Part shown: piece after piece, positions 35,715 through 49,600 of the stretch
How positions within the stretch are numbered: the stretch's first letter is position 1
Layout: every line of letters begins with the position of its first letter
Origin: Anaeromyces robustus
Taxonomy: Eukaryota; Neocallimastigomycota; Neocallimastigomycetes; Neocallimastigales; Neocallimastigaceae
Length of the DNA stretch: 64,000 nucleotides
Reading direction: 5' to 3'
NCBI GenBank assembly: GCA_002104895.1
Contig: MCFG01000062.1
Coordinates: 107,501-171,500, forward strand
Translations under genes and position numbers: made by a program
Notes under the pieces: model-generated
The model's input: only the letters and a program-made list of their open reading frames with translations
The model's database searches: none
What the model was told of the DNA's origin: nothing

Positions 35715-35729
35715 ATAGATAAATAAAAT
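35587..35729. repeat. (AAAT)n microsatellite
   Basis: About 35 tetranucleotide units with occasional TAGA variants. Confidence 0.93.
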
Positions 35730-37802
35730 AATAATAAGATAATATAATATATTATATATAATATATAATATATAATAAGATAATATTTATTATTATGAAT
35801 ATTATCTATTATAATACTATTAATTAGTGCTTGAAATGGCACCAAGTTTTGGATACTTACTTTGTAACTGACAAAAGTAAATAATATTAATTATTAATTA
35901 TTAATTATTAATTATAAAGTATTATTAAGTATAAAAGTTTTTTTTTTTTTTTTTTTTTATAAGTAATTATTCATTAAATAATAAAATAAATTATTATAAA
36001 AAATTTTATTATATATGTCTTAACTTTAAAACACTTTTTTCTTTTTCTTTTTTCTTTTTTCTTTTTTCTATTTTTTTTTAATTACTATAACCATCTTTTA
36101 TACTATAAATAGTATAATTGAAAAAATTGAGATTTTAACACTATTTAATAAATATAATAAATTAATAATAAGTTATTAATAATAAATTTTATAGACATTA
36201 TTTAGACATTTAATTATGAATTATGAATTATGAATTCTAAATCAAATATTTATTTAATTATTTATATAATTATTTATTTATTTATTTGTTTTTTACAAAT
36301 GTATATTTAAAATATTCAAAATGTGGACTTGAATTAAAAATAATTGTAATTAATAATTGTAATTAATAAAAGTTTCAAAAACTTTTATAGAATTATAAGT
36401 AAAAAAAAAAAAAAGAATTTTATGGATATAAAAAATTTAAATATTTATATTAATTTTTTTGGTCATTTTTTGGTCATTATTTTTTTCATTTTTTGGTCAA
36501 TTTTTTTTTCATTTTTTTTCATTTTTTTTTCATTTTTTGGTCATTTTTTTTTTCAATTCAATTTTTTTTTAAAAGTATATATATTTCCTTCTTTTTTTTT
36601 ATTTTAAGAAGAAAACGGCATATTTTAATTTAATTGGTTTTTTACTCAAGATAAAAGGTTTTACAAGTACAACAACGAAAAAAAAATGTTACAAAAAGAG
36701 GAGAAAAAACCTAAAAAAAAAAAAAAGAGTTTTTACTTTTTTATTTTTTATATTTTGTCAGTTTTTTTTATATTTTTATTAATAAATCAATTTTAAATTT
36801 TAAATTTTATTTATTATTAATTAAAGTTCCATACTTTTTATTATTATTAAAAATTTGGAAATTTTTAATGATAAAAAAAATGATAAAAAATAAAAAAAAT
36901 GATAAAAAAGAATGATAAAAAAAAAAGGATTTTTTTCATTTTCATTTTTCATTTCACTTCTTTCATGTCATAAAAAAATATTATTAATTATAGTTTTTTT
37001 TTAATTTCATGATTGGATGGATCTGCAAAAAATTTTAAAAATTCTTTTTAATTACAAATTTTAAAAATTAAGGAAATTTTTTTATTTTTTAAAATTTATT
37101 ATATTAAATAATAAAAAATAAAAAATAAAAAATAATAAAAATAAAATTTATAAATTATAAAACATATATTTAAAAACATAAAATATAAAATATTATTACT
37201 ATTGAGGTATAACACTTTTAAGGTTCAGAAAATTTTTAAATAAGGAAAGAATTTTGTTTTAATAAAATTTATTATATTTATTAATTATTTATTATATTTT
37301 TGAACTTAATTTTTGTCTACATTTTATATTAGATATTTTTAATTCTTTTTATACTTTTAAAATTATAATTATTTAATATTTGTATAATTATTTCTTTACC
37401 TTATTTTTAAGGAGAAAAATAAGGAGTTTATAATTATAACTAATATAAATAATTAATCACTATTTTCTATATTTTACCTAATGTTATAAAACTATAATTA
37501 ATGTAAATAATACATTAATTTATGTATATAATAAAATAATTTTATAGATTTTATGTTCTTATATTATTAATTAATTATTAATTAATTTCTTAATAAATTT
37601 ATGTATTGTAATAAAATTTAATACGTATTAAATTATTATATAATTTACATTATATAATAATTTATTGTGGCGCATTATTTACTAATAATTTTAAATTTAT
37701 GTTTATTTTACTTCACTATCATTTATATATAAAGTATAAAATATAAAAATATTTTTATTATTATTATTATGACTTATATAAAATATAAAATATAAAATAT
37801 TA

Positions 37803-37980
<178 letters not shown>

Positions 37981-38465
37981 ATTTTATTATTATTAATTAT
38001 GATTAAAGCTTTAAAAAAATATATATATATATAAATTATATAATTAATTAATAATTAATAATAATTAATAATTAAGAATAAAAAAATAAAAGTAAAAAGA
38101 TTTCATTTTTTATTTATGACAAACCTTAAAAGATGACCATTTTATAAAATAAAAAATTAATAAATAAAGTTTTAATGTATTAATTTTAATATTTTAAGAA
38201 AAAAAAAAAAAAAAGTTTTTTTTTATATATTTAATAATAAAGATTTGAAAAAATTTGAAAAATTTGAAAAATTTGTAAAAAAAAGTATAATAAAAATCAT
38301 TTTGATTTGTTCAAGGGTAGAAAGATAAATATTAATATTTAAAACAACATATGATGTATACAATGTATACAACGTTATATATATTATTTATTAATATATA
38401 TTTATTATTTTCACTAATAAATAAATAAATAAATAAATAAATAAGAAAAAAAAAAAGAGAATATC

Positions 38466-38501
<36 letters not shown>

Positions 38502-39031
38502 ATGATTATAGATTATATAATTTTATTTGTTTTATACTTTAATAGTAAAAGTTATTTTTTTATTGGAATTCTTTAAATTATATAAATAGAGAATAAATTT
38601 CTCTTGTAAAATAAAAAAATAATTATTTTTTTTTATTATTCTATATTTAATATCTTTATTATTTCTATTCTTATAAAATTAATATTTTAGGAAACTAAAA
38701 TATATATAAATTATAAATTGTATATAAAAAGAAAATATTAAAATAAAATATTTTGATAATATTTTTTTAATATATTTTATACCTTTTTTCTTTCTTTGGT
38801 ATATATTAACAAAAAATAAAAAAAAATATAAAAAATAAATCTATATACATATTTTTTTCCAGGTGAAAAAATAAAATAAAAAAAAATTAATAACAATAAC
38901 GATAAAAAAAAAGATTTAAAAAAGAAAATAAAAGCCAATACAAATATAAATATTAAAAAACAAAAACATAAAAAAATTTTTTTAAAATTTAAAATTTAAA
39001 ACTTGAAATTTTTTTGAAAAAAAAAAAAAAA

Positions 39032-40324
39032 ATGAAATTTTCTACTATTTTATCTACTCTTTCTTTTATTTCTTCTACTTTTGCTTATGAAGCTATAAAA
39101 TCTCATACTAATGGGATAAAAATTGGTGTTGCTGGCAATACTGCAAAATTTAATAATAAAGCTTATGTGGATGCTATGTCCAATTTTAATTATATGGTCG
39201 CTGAAAATGGTTGTAAATTACCGGCTATTCAAGGTCAAAAAGGTGTTTTTAATTTTAGTGATTGTGATGCTCATCTTGCTAAAGCTAAAGAATTAGGTAT
39301 GTCTTTTCGTGGTCATTGTTTAATTTGGCATGCTTATCAACCAAGTTGGTTTGAAAATTTAAAAGGGGAAGAATTAAAACAAGCTATTATTGAACATATT
39401 ACTACAGTTTTAAAACATTATGATGGTAAAATTGATGCTTGGGATGTTGTTAATGAAGCTATTGATGATTCTTCTAATGGTTCACAATGGAAAATGCGTC
39501 CTTCTTTTCTTTATCAAAATGTTCCAGATTTTATTGATCTTGCTTTTAAAACCGCTCGTTCGGTTTCACCATCGACTAAACTTTTTTATAATGATTATAA
39601 TGCTGAAGGACTTTTTGGTAAATCGGAAGCAGTATTTAGTTTTGTTAAAGATTTAAAATCTCGTAATATTCCTATTGATGGTGTAGGTCTTCAATATCAT
39701 GTTTCTACTAATTCTTATCCAGATTATAATAAAATTAATAGTTTAATAGGAAGATATTGTGCTTTAGGTATTGAAGTTCATATTACTGAAATGGATGTTA
39801 AAGTAGAAGGTAATGAATCTCAACAAACTAAAGTTTATACAGATGCTCTTAGAGCTTGTTTAGATAATTCTTGTTGTAAAGCTTTCCTTGTTTGGGGTGT
39901 TGGTGATGATGATAGTTGGTTAGGTGGTAGTGCTAAAGCTCTTTTATTTGATTCTTCTTATCAACCAAAAGCCGCTTATAATGCTTTAATTCAAACTTTA
40001 GGTGGAAGTACTACTGGTTCTACTAATAACAATAATAACAACAATAATCAAGGTAATAATCAATGGAATCAAGGTAATCAAAATCAAAATCAAAATCAAA
40101 ACCAAAACCAAAACCAAAATCAAGGTAATCAAAATCAATGGAATCAAGGAAATCCTCAAAATGCTGTAAATAATGGTAATAATAATAATAATGGTAATGG
40201 TAATGGAGGAGGTAATTGTGCTGGAGCTTGGGCTCAATGTGGAGGTATTGGTTTTAACGGACCAACATGTTGTTCTCAAGGAACTTGTAAACAAATTAAT
40301 GAATATTATTCACAATGTCAATAA
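39032..40324 (+). CDS. GH10 endo-1,4-beta-xylanase with C-terminal CBM1
   Basis: A single-exon gene of 430 residues. I start it at the ATG at 39032, which gives the signal peptide [18 protein letters not shown]. The frame is open further upstream only through a TTG and a poly-Lys run, which is not a credible start. Residues about 20-325 are a GH10 (beta/alpha)8 barrel with acid/base Glu142 in [10 protein letters not shown] and nucleophile Glu253 in [10 protein letters not shown]. Other GH10 hallmarks are FRGHCLIWH (92-100), NDYN (187-190) and [10 protein letters not shown] (288-297). A linker of Asn/Gln/Gly repeats (about 326-394) leads to a CBM1 (395-430: four Cys, Trp400, Phe408, Tyr425/426). 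It hydrolyses xylan outside the cell, with binding to crystalline cellulose. No dockerin and no intron. Cysteines 279-282 (SCC) may form the conserved GH10 disulfide. Confidence 0.97.
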   Translation: MKFSTILSTLSFISSTFAYEAIKSHTNGIKIGVAGNTAKFNNKAYVDAMSNFNYMVAENGCKLPAIQGQKGVFNFSDCDAHLAKAKELGMSFRGHCLIWHAYQPSWFENLKGEELKQAIIEHITTVLKHYDGKIDAWDVVNEAIDDSSNGSQWKMRPSFLYQNVPDFIDLAFKTARSVSPSTKLFYNDYNAEGLFGKSEAVFSFVKDLKSRNIPIDGVGLQYHVSTNSYPDYNKINSLIGRYCALGIEVHITEMDVKVEGNESQQTKVYTDALRACLDNSCCKAFLVWGVGDDDSWLGGSAKALLFDSSYQPKAAYNALIQTLGGSTTGSTNNNNNNNNQGNNQWNQGNQNQNQNQNQNQNQNQGNQNQWNQGNPQNAVNNGNNNNNGNGNGGGNCAGAWAQCGGIGFNGPTCCSQGTCKQINEYYSQCQ

Positions 40325-42489
40325 AATAAAAAAGTAAAATTAAGATTAAAATAAAATTTAAATAAAAGTAAATAAAAGTAAAAATAAAAATAAAAATAAA
40401 ATAAAAAATTATTTTTTTTTTAACTTTTTACTTATTAGATAATTAATTATATATAGATTTATATATAATATGTATATGTATATGTATAATAAAGAAAAAA
40501 AAATAATACAGATTAAATAAAAAAGTATTTTTTTTTTTTTTATTTTAAAAAATGTATGACAAAACTATAATATAAAACTTTATTATTAAAAAAGTTAATT
40601 TTGACAAAAAATTAAAAAAACTAGTAAAAAGTGTATTTTTTATTTTTTTTTTTTATTATTATTATTATTTTTTTTACATGTTAATTATAATTTTTTATTG
40701 AAAAAAAAAAAGTTGTATTATTAATGTAAAAATTAAATAATAATAATAATGATAATGATAAAAAAAATATAAATAAAAGTATAAGTAAAAAAAAAAAGAA
40801 ATAAAATACAAAACATAATTAAACTTAAAAATATTATATTTCTTATTTTATTATTTAATTATTTATTATTTAATTGTTTATTATTTAATTGTTTATAATA
40901 TTTATTTAAAGTAATATAAATAAATAATTAATTAAATAATATATTTTAAATATTTTCTTATTCAATATTTATAATGTTCTAAAAATTAAATTAATTTACC
41001 ATTAAATGGTTATATAAAAACCCTCTTTTACTACTACTACTACTACTACTACTACAACTACTACAACTACTATAACTACTACTATTATTATTATTATTAC
41101 TATTACTATTATTATTATTATTCTATAATAATAATATCTTAAAAAAACTTAATATATATATATATATATATATATATTTAAATTTTATATAATTTATAAA
41201 AAAGAAAAAAAAAATAAAATAAATGATGTTATGATTTTTATATTTTTAGTTTTTTAATTTTAATTTTATTTTTATTTCCTTTATTATCCTTTATTCAATT
41301 TGAAAATTTTATTAAATAAATAAATAAATAAATTAATCAATAAATAAATTTGATCTTGGCATATTACCTTTAGAAAAAAAGAAAAAAAAATTTTTTTCTA
41401 TAAGGAAATATGCCAAGATCAACTTTATTTAATAAATAGAAAAAAAAAAAAAGTAAAAATTAATAATAATTTTTATTCTTATTATTAATTATTATTATAA
41501 TTATTATTTTTTAATTTTTTATTTTTATTTTTTCTTTGGTCTACATAGATGAAAAAAAAAAAAATTTAGAAAGAAAGAAAAAAAAAAAAAAAGTCATAAT
41601 AAAAATATATTAAATATAAAAATTTTTTATTCTTTGTACAAAAAATATAAATGATGATAGTATTATTTATCTGTCATCTGTCATCATTTATTTCATTTTG
41701 TCTTAATAAGGAAAAAAAAAAAAAAAGAAAAGAAAAAAAAGAAAAAAAGAAAAAAAGAAAAAAAGAAAAAACATCAATTTTGTAATAGAATATTTTATAT
41801 TTTATTTTAATGTTTCCAATTCCTTTTTTAATTTTTTTTTTTTCTTCATAAAAATAAAATAAAACAATATATATATATATAATTTCATTATAAAACAATA
41901 AAACAATAAAAACAATAAAAAAAAATATTAGATTTATTTTTTTTATTTATAAATAAAGCTTTATTTTATTTTATTTTATTTTTAAGATTATTTTTATTTA
42001 TAGAATATTTTTTTCTTATTTGTTTTGTTTGTGTATTGGTTTGTTTTTTTTATTATTATTTGTTTTTTTTTTGTTTAGAAAAAAAGAAGATTATTATTAT
42101 TATTAATTTTTATTATTATTTTTTTTATTATTTATTAAGAAGAAAGTTTTATTATTAATTTTTTTTTTTGTTTTTTGTATTATTACTATGTATTATTATT
42201 TAAGTATGTATTATTATTTAATTATTATTAATATTACTATGTATTATTATTTATTAGTTATTTATTAGTTATTTATTCATTAATTATTATTGCTATTTTT
42301 TTTTTTTTTTTTTATATATTTATAATTTATAATTTATATAATTTATAATTTATAATTTATAATTTATAATGTATATAATTTATAATTTATAATGTATATA
42401 ATTTATTAAGAAAAAAAAAATATTATAATTAAAATAAATAATAAATAAATAAAGTGAAATATAAAAATAATATATATATATTTTTTATT

Positions 42490-42525
<36 letters not shown>

Positions 42526-43640
42526 ATAAATTATGATGATGATGGTTATCATTATTAACTATTATTATTATTTATTATTTTAAAAATCTATATTTTTATT
42601 ATATTATTAATATTTTTTTTTTCTTTTTTTTTTTTTTTTTTTTTTACTAATATATAAAAAATTTATATAATTATTATTATTATTATTATTATTAATATAA
42701 TTATTTATTTACTTATTAATAATTTACTTATTATTATTACTATACTATTACACTATATGTAGGATACTAATTACTATTATTTAATTACTTATTTATATAT
42801 AATTTTTTTTTTTTAAAAAAAAAAAAATATAGTAAAAAAAAAAAAAAAAAAACACATTTGTAAATAAATAAATAAAAAAAAGAAAAAAAAAATAGGTTTT
42901 TTTTTTATCATAATTTGGTTTATAATATATAATATAGAATAAAATGATATAAAGACTAAAAAGTAAAGAAAAAAAAAAAAAAAAAAAAAAACTCTTTTTT
43001 TTTCTTTTCTTTTTTTATATTTTTATATTTATATTTATTTTATAATATATAATGTATTATTATAATAGAATTTTTAATTAATATGTTAATAATAATATTA
43101 TTATTTATTATTAAGGAATGCAATTTTATATTTTTTTTTCTTTTTTTTTTTTTTTTTTTTTTCTTATAAATTTATTTCTATATAAATTTTTTTATATTAA
43201 TAAAAAAAAAATACTAAATTGTAAAAAGAGTATAATATATTTATATATAGAATGTTTTTAAGATAGAATACTATTATTTTTTAATAATATTATAATTAAA
43301 AAAGAAAGAAAGAAAGGAAAAAAAAAAAAAACAAAAAAAAAAGATTATTGTAATAATAATAAAAATAATAATAATATTAATACTTATATACAATTATAAT
43401 TATATAATTAATATTAGTATTAATATTGGTTTTTAACTTTACTTTTTTTTTATCATTTTTATCATTATTTTATTATTTTTTTTATCCTATTTCTTTTTTT
43501 ATTGTTATTACTTTTTTCTTTCTTTCTTTCTTTCTTTTTTTTTTTTATATTTATACCTTTATATTTATTTATTTAATGATTATTTTCCACTCTTTTTTTT
43601 TATTCATTCATTCTCTTTCTTTCTCTCTTCTTCATTTTTT
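40325..43640. other. AT-rich intergenic stretch between convergent genes
   Basis: It lies between the 3' ends of the GH10 and kinase genes. It has CTA triplets near 41030-41080, an 89-bp foldback (41342-41430), TATAATTTATAATTTA repeats near 42310-42405, and very long poly-T/poly-A runs. No gene is seen. Confidence 0.65.
41342..41430. repeat. 89-bp foldback with about 38-bp arms
   Basis: Left arm 41342-41380 and right arm 41391-41430 are reverse complements with about two mismatches and one single-base indel. The core TTGATCTTGGCATATT / AATATGCCAAGATCAA is perfect and contains G and C. The loop is about 10 nt, A-rich. It may be a small non-autonomous foldback element or a structured 3' RNA element; no clear target-site duplication is visible. 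Confidence 0.8.
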
Positions 43641-46600
43641 TTATTTCTTTTTTTGTTTTTTTCCTTTTTCATTTCCTTTTTCAAATTGTCTTTCTGATAA
43701 GGTTGGAGATATTGGAGTATTATTATCTAAAGATTTAGTGGATGACATTGGTAAAATATCTGATACCATAGTAGGTGTTGTCATAATATTAGATAAATTT
43801 GAAGTCATCGATGAAGTACGACTATGATTACCTAATGTTAAACCATTTACCATTTTTTTAGAATCCATTTTATTTATATTATTTACATTTGAATAATAGG
43901 AACTTGTATCTGATATATCTTGATTATTTGAAAAGGAGGATGAAGACATCGATGATCTAGAACTTAATCTTCGAACAATTTGTATAATTTGAACAGCTCT
44001 TCTAAATTTCTTTCTTAATACTTTACTATATAAATCTTGACTTAAAAGATTTGGCATTTCTAAATCTTCATCATAACAATCAAAGTTTGGTGGTTTATCA
44101 AAGGTATCAAAATTACCAGTACTATTAAGACGTTTATGACTATTACTTACTCCACCACTAGGATGAAGATAACCATCATTACCTTCTTCTTCTATTATAT
44201 TCATATTTCTATTTTTATCATCATTCATTATAAATTTAGAATCAGATTTAGCTCTTGCTCTCTTTATTTTTCCATTATTATCTTCATCATCATATTCACG
44301 TTCAAAAGATGGAATTTCTGGTAAGATACCATTAGCTGAGAAATTAGCAATATAATGTTCATCTGGGAATATTGTTATACCATAAGAATCATCATCTCTT
44401 ATATCATATCTTATATCATCATTATCATTATCTTCATCTTCTTTATTACCATTACCATTACCATTACCATTACCATTTTTATTATTATTAATATTACTAT
44501 TATTAATATGATTAATAGGATTAATATTATTAATATCAGAAACATCTGATGAATAAGATGGCATATAAGAATATTGATAACTATCTTCTTCAAAATCTTC
44601 TTCACCTGATGAACTCATAGAAGTTGAAATTTGATCAGGTTCTACATACATATTTGTACCAATAGTTAATCCTGTAATAGGTAATAATAAAGATGAATTT
44701 GACATATTGGAATAACCTTGACCTATATTTAAATTCATTCCCATTCCCATTCCCATATTCATATCGAAATGATTAATATTATTTATGTTATTATTAATAG
44801 GATTAATATTGTTAATATTAGTATTAATATTAGTATTAGTATTAGTATTAGTATTAGTATTAGTATTAGTATTAGTATTAGTGTTAGTATTAGTATTAGT
44901 ATTAGTATTAGTATTTGAATTTGTATTTTGATTAGTATTTGCGTTTAGATTCATATTATTAGAATCATTATTATTATTATTATTAGTATTATTATATGAA
45001 ATTAATGGGTTCATTATTGGTATAGTTGTATTTGTTGTATTAATAGTAGATGCAGATGGTATTGAAGTTGTAGTTGTACCTTTACCGTCTTCATTATTAT
45101 TATTATTATTATTAGCCATAGTATTAATGTTATTAGTAAATGATTGATAATTAAATGTTGATGAAAGTGGTGAATTTTGTAATAAACTAGAATAAGATCC
45201 TGATGTATTAGAAGAGAAAGATTGAGAAATTGTTGATGGAATAGAAACAGATAATAAATCTGGGTCATTATTATGATCGTAAAATGCACCTCTACGACCA
45301 ATTCTATTTAATTTCTTTATACTACTATTACGTTTAGGAATTGTTACTGGAATAGATGAAATAGTAGTAGTAGTATTGGAAGATGATGAATTATTAATAT
45401 CTAAATGTGAACTATTAACAGAAGAAGTTACAGTATTTAATGATTTATTTAAATTAGTATTTATAGTTGTATTATTATTATTATTAGTATTAGTATTATT
45501 GGAATTTATAGTTAAATTATTATTATTATTAGTATCCTTGACTGTAGGATAATTGAATTTCATAGAAGTTTCTGTAACAGGAGTTGAAGGTTGAATTACA
45601 ATATTTGGTGAAGTAGGATGACTATGATAATTCTTTCCTTTATCTACTTTAATATCAATAGGTTTAGATGTCATATAAGCTGGAGCAGAATTAATCTTCA
45701 TATCTGGAATGAAATCATCAATAAAGTCATAACTTTCTTTTGTTTTTAATGGCTTTTTAATAGATGATATATGTTTAAATTTATCTTTTGATGATTGAAG
45801 TTGTTGTTGTTTTTGTAAAGCCATATCATTACAAATTGCAATTTTTTCTAATTCACCTGGTCCAATAATAACATCATCCAATGGTGTACTTGACAATGGT
45901 TTTGAAGCTTTATAATCTGGACTTTTAACTAATGGAATTCCTACATTATCATATTCATCTTCATCATCAGTAGAAGAAGAATCATCTGAATTATATAAGT
46001 TTTCTTCAATAATTTGATTCTTTTTAACAAAGTCTTTCAAATGATAAACAGATGGAATAAGAGAAGAAGTAGAAGAATTAGTTTCAGTACGTTCTGTTAA
46101 AATAATAGAAGGAATTGGTATTTTATTATCACTTTTAGTATCATCTTTATATGTTTTTTTATCCAAACTTGTATAACTATTATGACGTTGACGATTACCT
46201 AAACTATTCTTTTTCTCACTTGGAGTGTAAAAACCTTTAATTTCACCATTTTCTTTAACAAGAGAAATGACTGGTTCTTCTGGATACCATCCTTTAGAAC
46301 CAGAAAAAATAATTTTTGAACGACTTTTAACATTTTTCTTATTTCCTCTTTCCATATGTCTTCTTTCATTTTCAGCTTTTATTGAATAAAGTATATCCAT
46401 ATCATCAATATAATCATAATATTCTTCATCTGAAGTAAATGATTGATTAGGTGATAAATGAAGTGAAATTCTAGGTGATGATATTTTAGGTGAAAGTCTT
46501 GGTGATAATTTAGGTGATAATTTAGGTGATAATTTTGGTGATAATTTTGGTGATAATTTAGGTGAGAGTTTAGGTGATAATTTAGGTGTAATACTAGGTG

Positions 46601-49600
46601 AAAGAATAGATGAAGCAGAGTCTTCTTTTGCTTTTCCCTTTCCTTTATCTTTATATGGTGGGAAGGATTCAAAAGAAATTTTTGATAATTCAGGGTTTGA
46701 TGATTCCTTTTTACTATCTTTTGATCCTTCTTTCTTCAAACCTTGTTCTTTTCCTTCTAATTCTTTTTCACTTGATTCTTTTTCCTTTGATATTTCTTTC
46801 TTTAATGATTCTTTTTCCTTTGATATTTCTTTCTTTGATGATTCTTTTTCCTTTGATATATCTTTATTTGATGATTCTTTTTCCTTTGATATATCTTTCT
46901 TTGATGATTCTTTTTCCTTTGATATATCTTTCTTTGATGATTCTTTTTCTTTTGATATTTCTTTCTTTGATGATTCTTTTTCTTTTGATATATCTTTCTT
47001 TGATGATTCTTTTTCCTTTGATATATCTTCCTTTGATGATTCACTTTTCTTGGATGATATACTTTCTTTTGATTTTCTTATCTTTTTTAATTTTTCATTA
47101 TTTTCAAAAGTATCAAGATCCTTTTCAACTGGAATAGTTAAATAATTATTACTATTTTGTTGATTTTTAATAAGAGCAGTTAATGATGACATAGTTCCTG
47201 TGGAAAAATTCTTACGGGTATAAAGTTTAGGTTTTACCTTTGATACTAATGGTGATGGTTCACTCTTTAATTTTTCTTTATTAAACGTTTTCTTTAAAGT
47301 TTTATCATTATTTAATATATCTGTTTTTATGTTTAAATTCAAATTATCTGCAGAAATTGTAATAGAGGAAGCATCTGTAAAGTTGGAACAATAAGAACTT
47401 TCATCTTGACTAACACTTTCCATGTCATTAACAGATTTTGATTGTTTTGATTTTTGGAATGAACGAATACTACTTTTTAAATTTTCTTTAGATCTTCTAA
47501 AAAGACTATTACCTTGTTTAGTAGATTTTAATAATGCTTTCCATGTATGTTTATTAATGGTTTGATTTTTACTATCTGTTCTAGGTGGAATTAAATCTTT
47601 ATTATTATTATTATTATTATTATTAGTATTAGTATTATTAGTATTATTTTTATAAGATTGCTCGTCAAGAGATATACTAGAATGACTTTTCTTCTTGAAA
47701 AGAAGATGACTGAAAAATTTTTCACTACGATTAGAATTTTGTTTGCGAACAGGAGAATGAGTACGTGTAGATTTTTTTGATTTTGTTGATTTTGTTGAAT
47801 CTAGTGTAATATGAGAATTTACAGGGGATACTGGTGCAGAATGTGGCATTATATTTGGTGAATTTCCTTCTTTATTAGGAGTTAAACATGATAAATCTAA
47901 TTTTGGACTAGGTATTTGTCCATTATTTTTATTTAAAATATTATTTTGAGATGAAGTTCTTAATGGTACTATTAACGAACTTTTTTCATTAATATTATTA
48001 TTATTATTACTAGTAGTTGTAGAAGTAGTTGGTGTTGTTATTGTTGTTGTTGTTGCTGGAGTTATTGGTGTGGTTAGTGTTGTTGGAGTGGTTGGAGTAG
48101 TTGGAGTGGTTAGGGTTGATGGTATTGTTGATGTGGTTGGAGTAGTTAGTGTTGATGATACGGTTGAAGTGGTTGGTATTTCAAGTTTTGATATATTATT
48201 ATTAGATGATTTTAAATCAGATTTAGAATTATTATTATCTATAGTAGATGATTTCAAATCAGATTTTGAATTATCATTATCTGTAGTAGATGATTTTAAA
48301 TCGGATTTAGAATTATCATTATTTATAGTCGATGATTTCATATCAGATTTAGAATTTTCATTATCTACAGTAGATGAGTTTGATATTTCATCTTTTTTAT
48401 TTTCTTTTGATAATATATTAGATTGATTCATATCTTTATTTTCATTTAACTTATTCTCTTTATCTAGAGAACTTTCATTTTTAGAAAATGATGAATCATT
48501 TATACTACTAGTATAAGTTATAAATGTAGAAGGATCTGAATAAATTGAAGTATTTGTTGATACATTAGAACCTACACTATTACTTTGTACAATAGTTGTG
48601 GATATGTCTGAAGTATTAGAAGCAGGAGATAAATATTGATTATAAGGTTTCAATGTATTATTATTATTACTATTATTATTAATATTAATATTATTTGTCG
48701 TTTTTAATAAAGAATTCTCTGAATTTTCTTCTATGGTTGATATATTTGAATTAGTATGATCAATTGAAGATGTAGTTACTTGAGAATTATTATTAGACTT
48801 GTTATTATTAAGTGTTGCTTGAGAGTTAATATTTGTATTTGTATAATGCGAAACATCCATTGTTTTATGAGTTTGTAAAGAACCTGAATAACTAATAGCA
48901 TCATTATCTGATTCTGGCGTTAGATTCGATGATTGATAGGAAATATAACTATTTTGATGAAGAATATTTGACGTCGTATTATCAGCATCTGTAATTAAAT
49001 ATTTTGATTTAATATAAGGTTTTTTATGTGAATTAGCCTCTGTACGATTACTTCCTTGAGTAGCCGATGTAGAATAGGATTTAATTGGACGTTTAAGTTT
49101 GGTAGAACCATTTAATGGTATACCATTAATATTCTTTATTCTTTCAATTTGTGAAGGACATAATTTTACTAACCATGTATGTTGTAATGCTTCTTCAGCA
49201 GTTAGTCTTTTTTCAGGTTGAACCTGAAGTAAAGATTTAATAAAATCTTTTGCGTAACGAGATATATATGCCCAATAAATATTATCAAAAGTAAAACGAC
49301 CATGACATATAGCGCTATAGAGTTGATTTAAATCTTCAGCATAATGAAAAGGTGAATATCCACATAAAAGAGTATAGGTTATAACACCTATACTCCACAT
49401 ATCTACAGGTTTTGAATAAGGTTCATGTTTTAAAATTTCCGGTGCTGTATAACCTGGACTACCACAGACTGTTGTTAACATTTCTTCAGGTGATTCAATC
49501 ATTTTTGATATACCAAAATCGCAAAGTAATAAATCTGAATTTGGACTTTTATCTCGATATAAAAGATTTTCAGGTTTAATATCTCTATGAACGATACCTC

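Noticed and set aside
39014-39031. Upstream extension of the GH10 gene to 39014
   Set aside because: It would start at TTG and add a poly-Lys run before a perfect signal peptide; the ATG at 39032 is the natural start.
46610-47137. Plus-strand frame opposite the kinase tail
   Set aside because: An antisense shadow of the KEKESSKKDIS and KLSP coding repeats; its Leu/Ile/Phe runs are not a real membrane protein.
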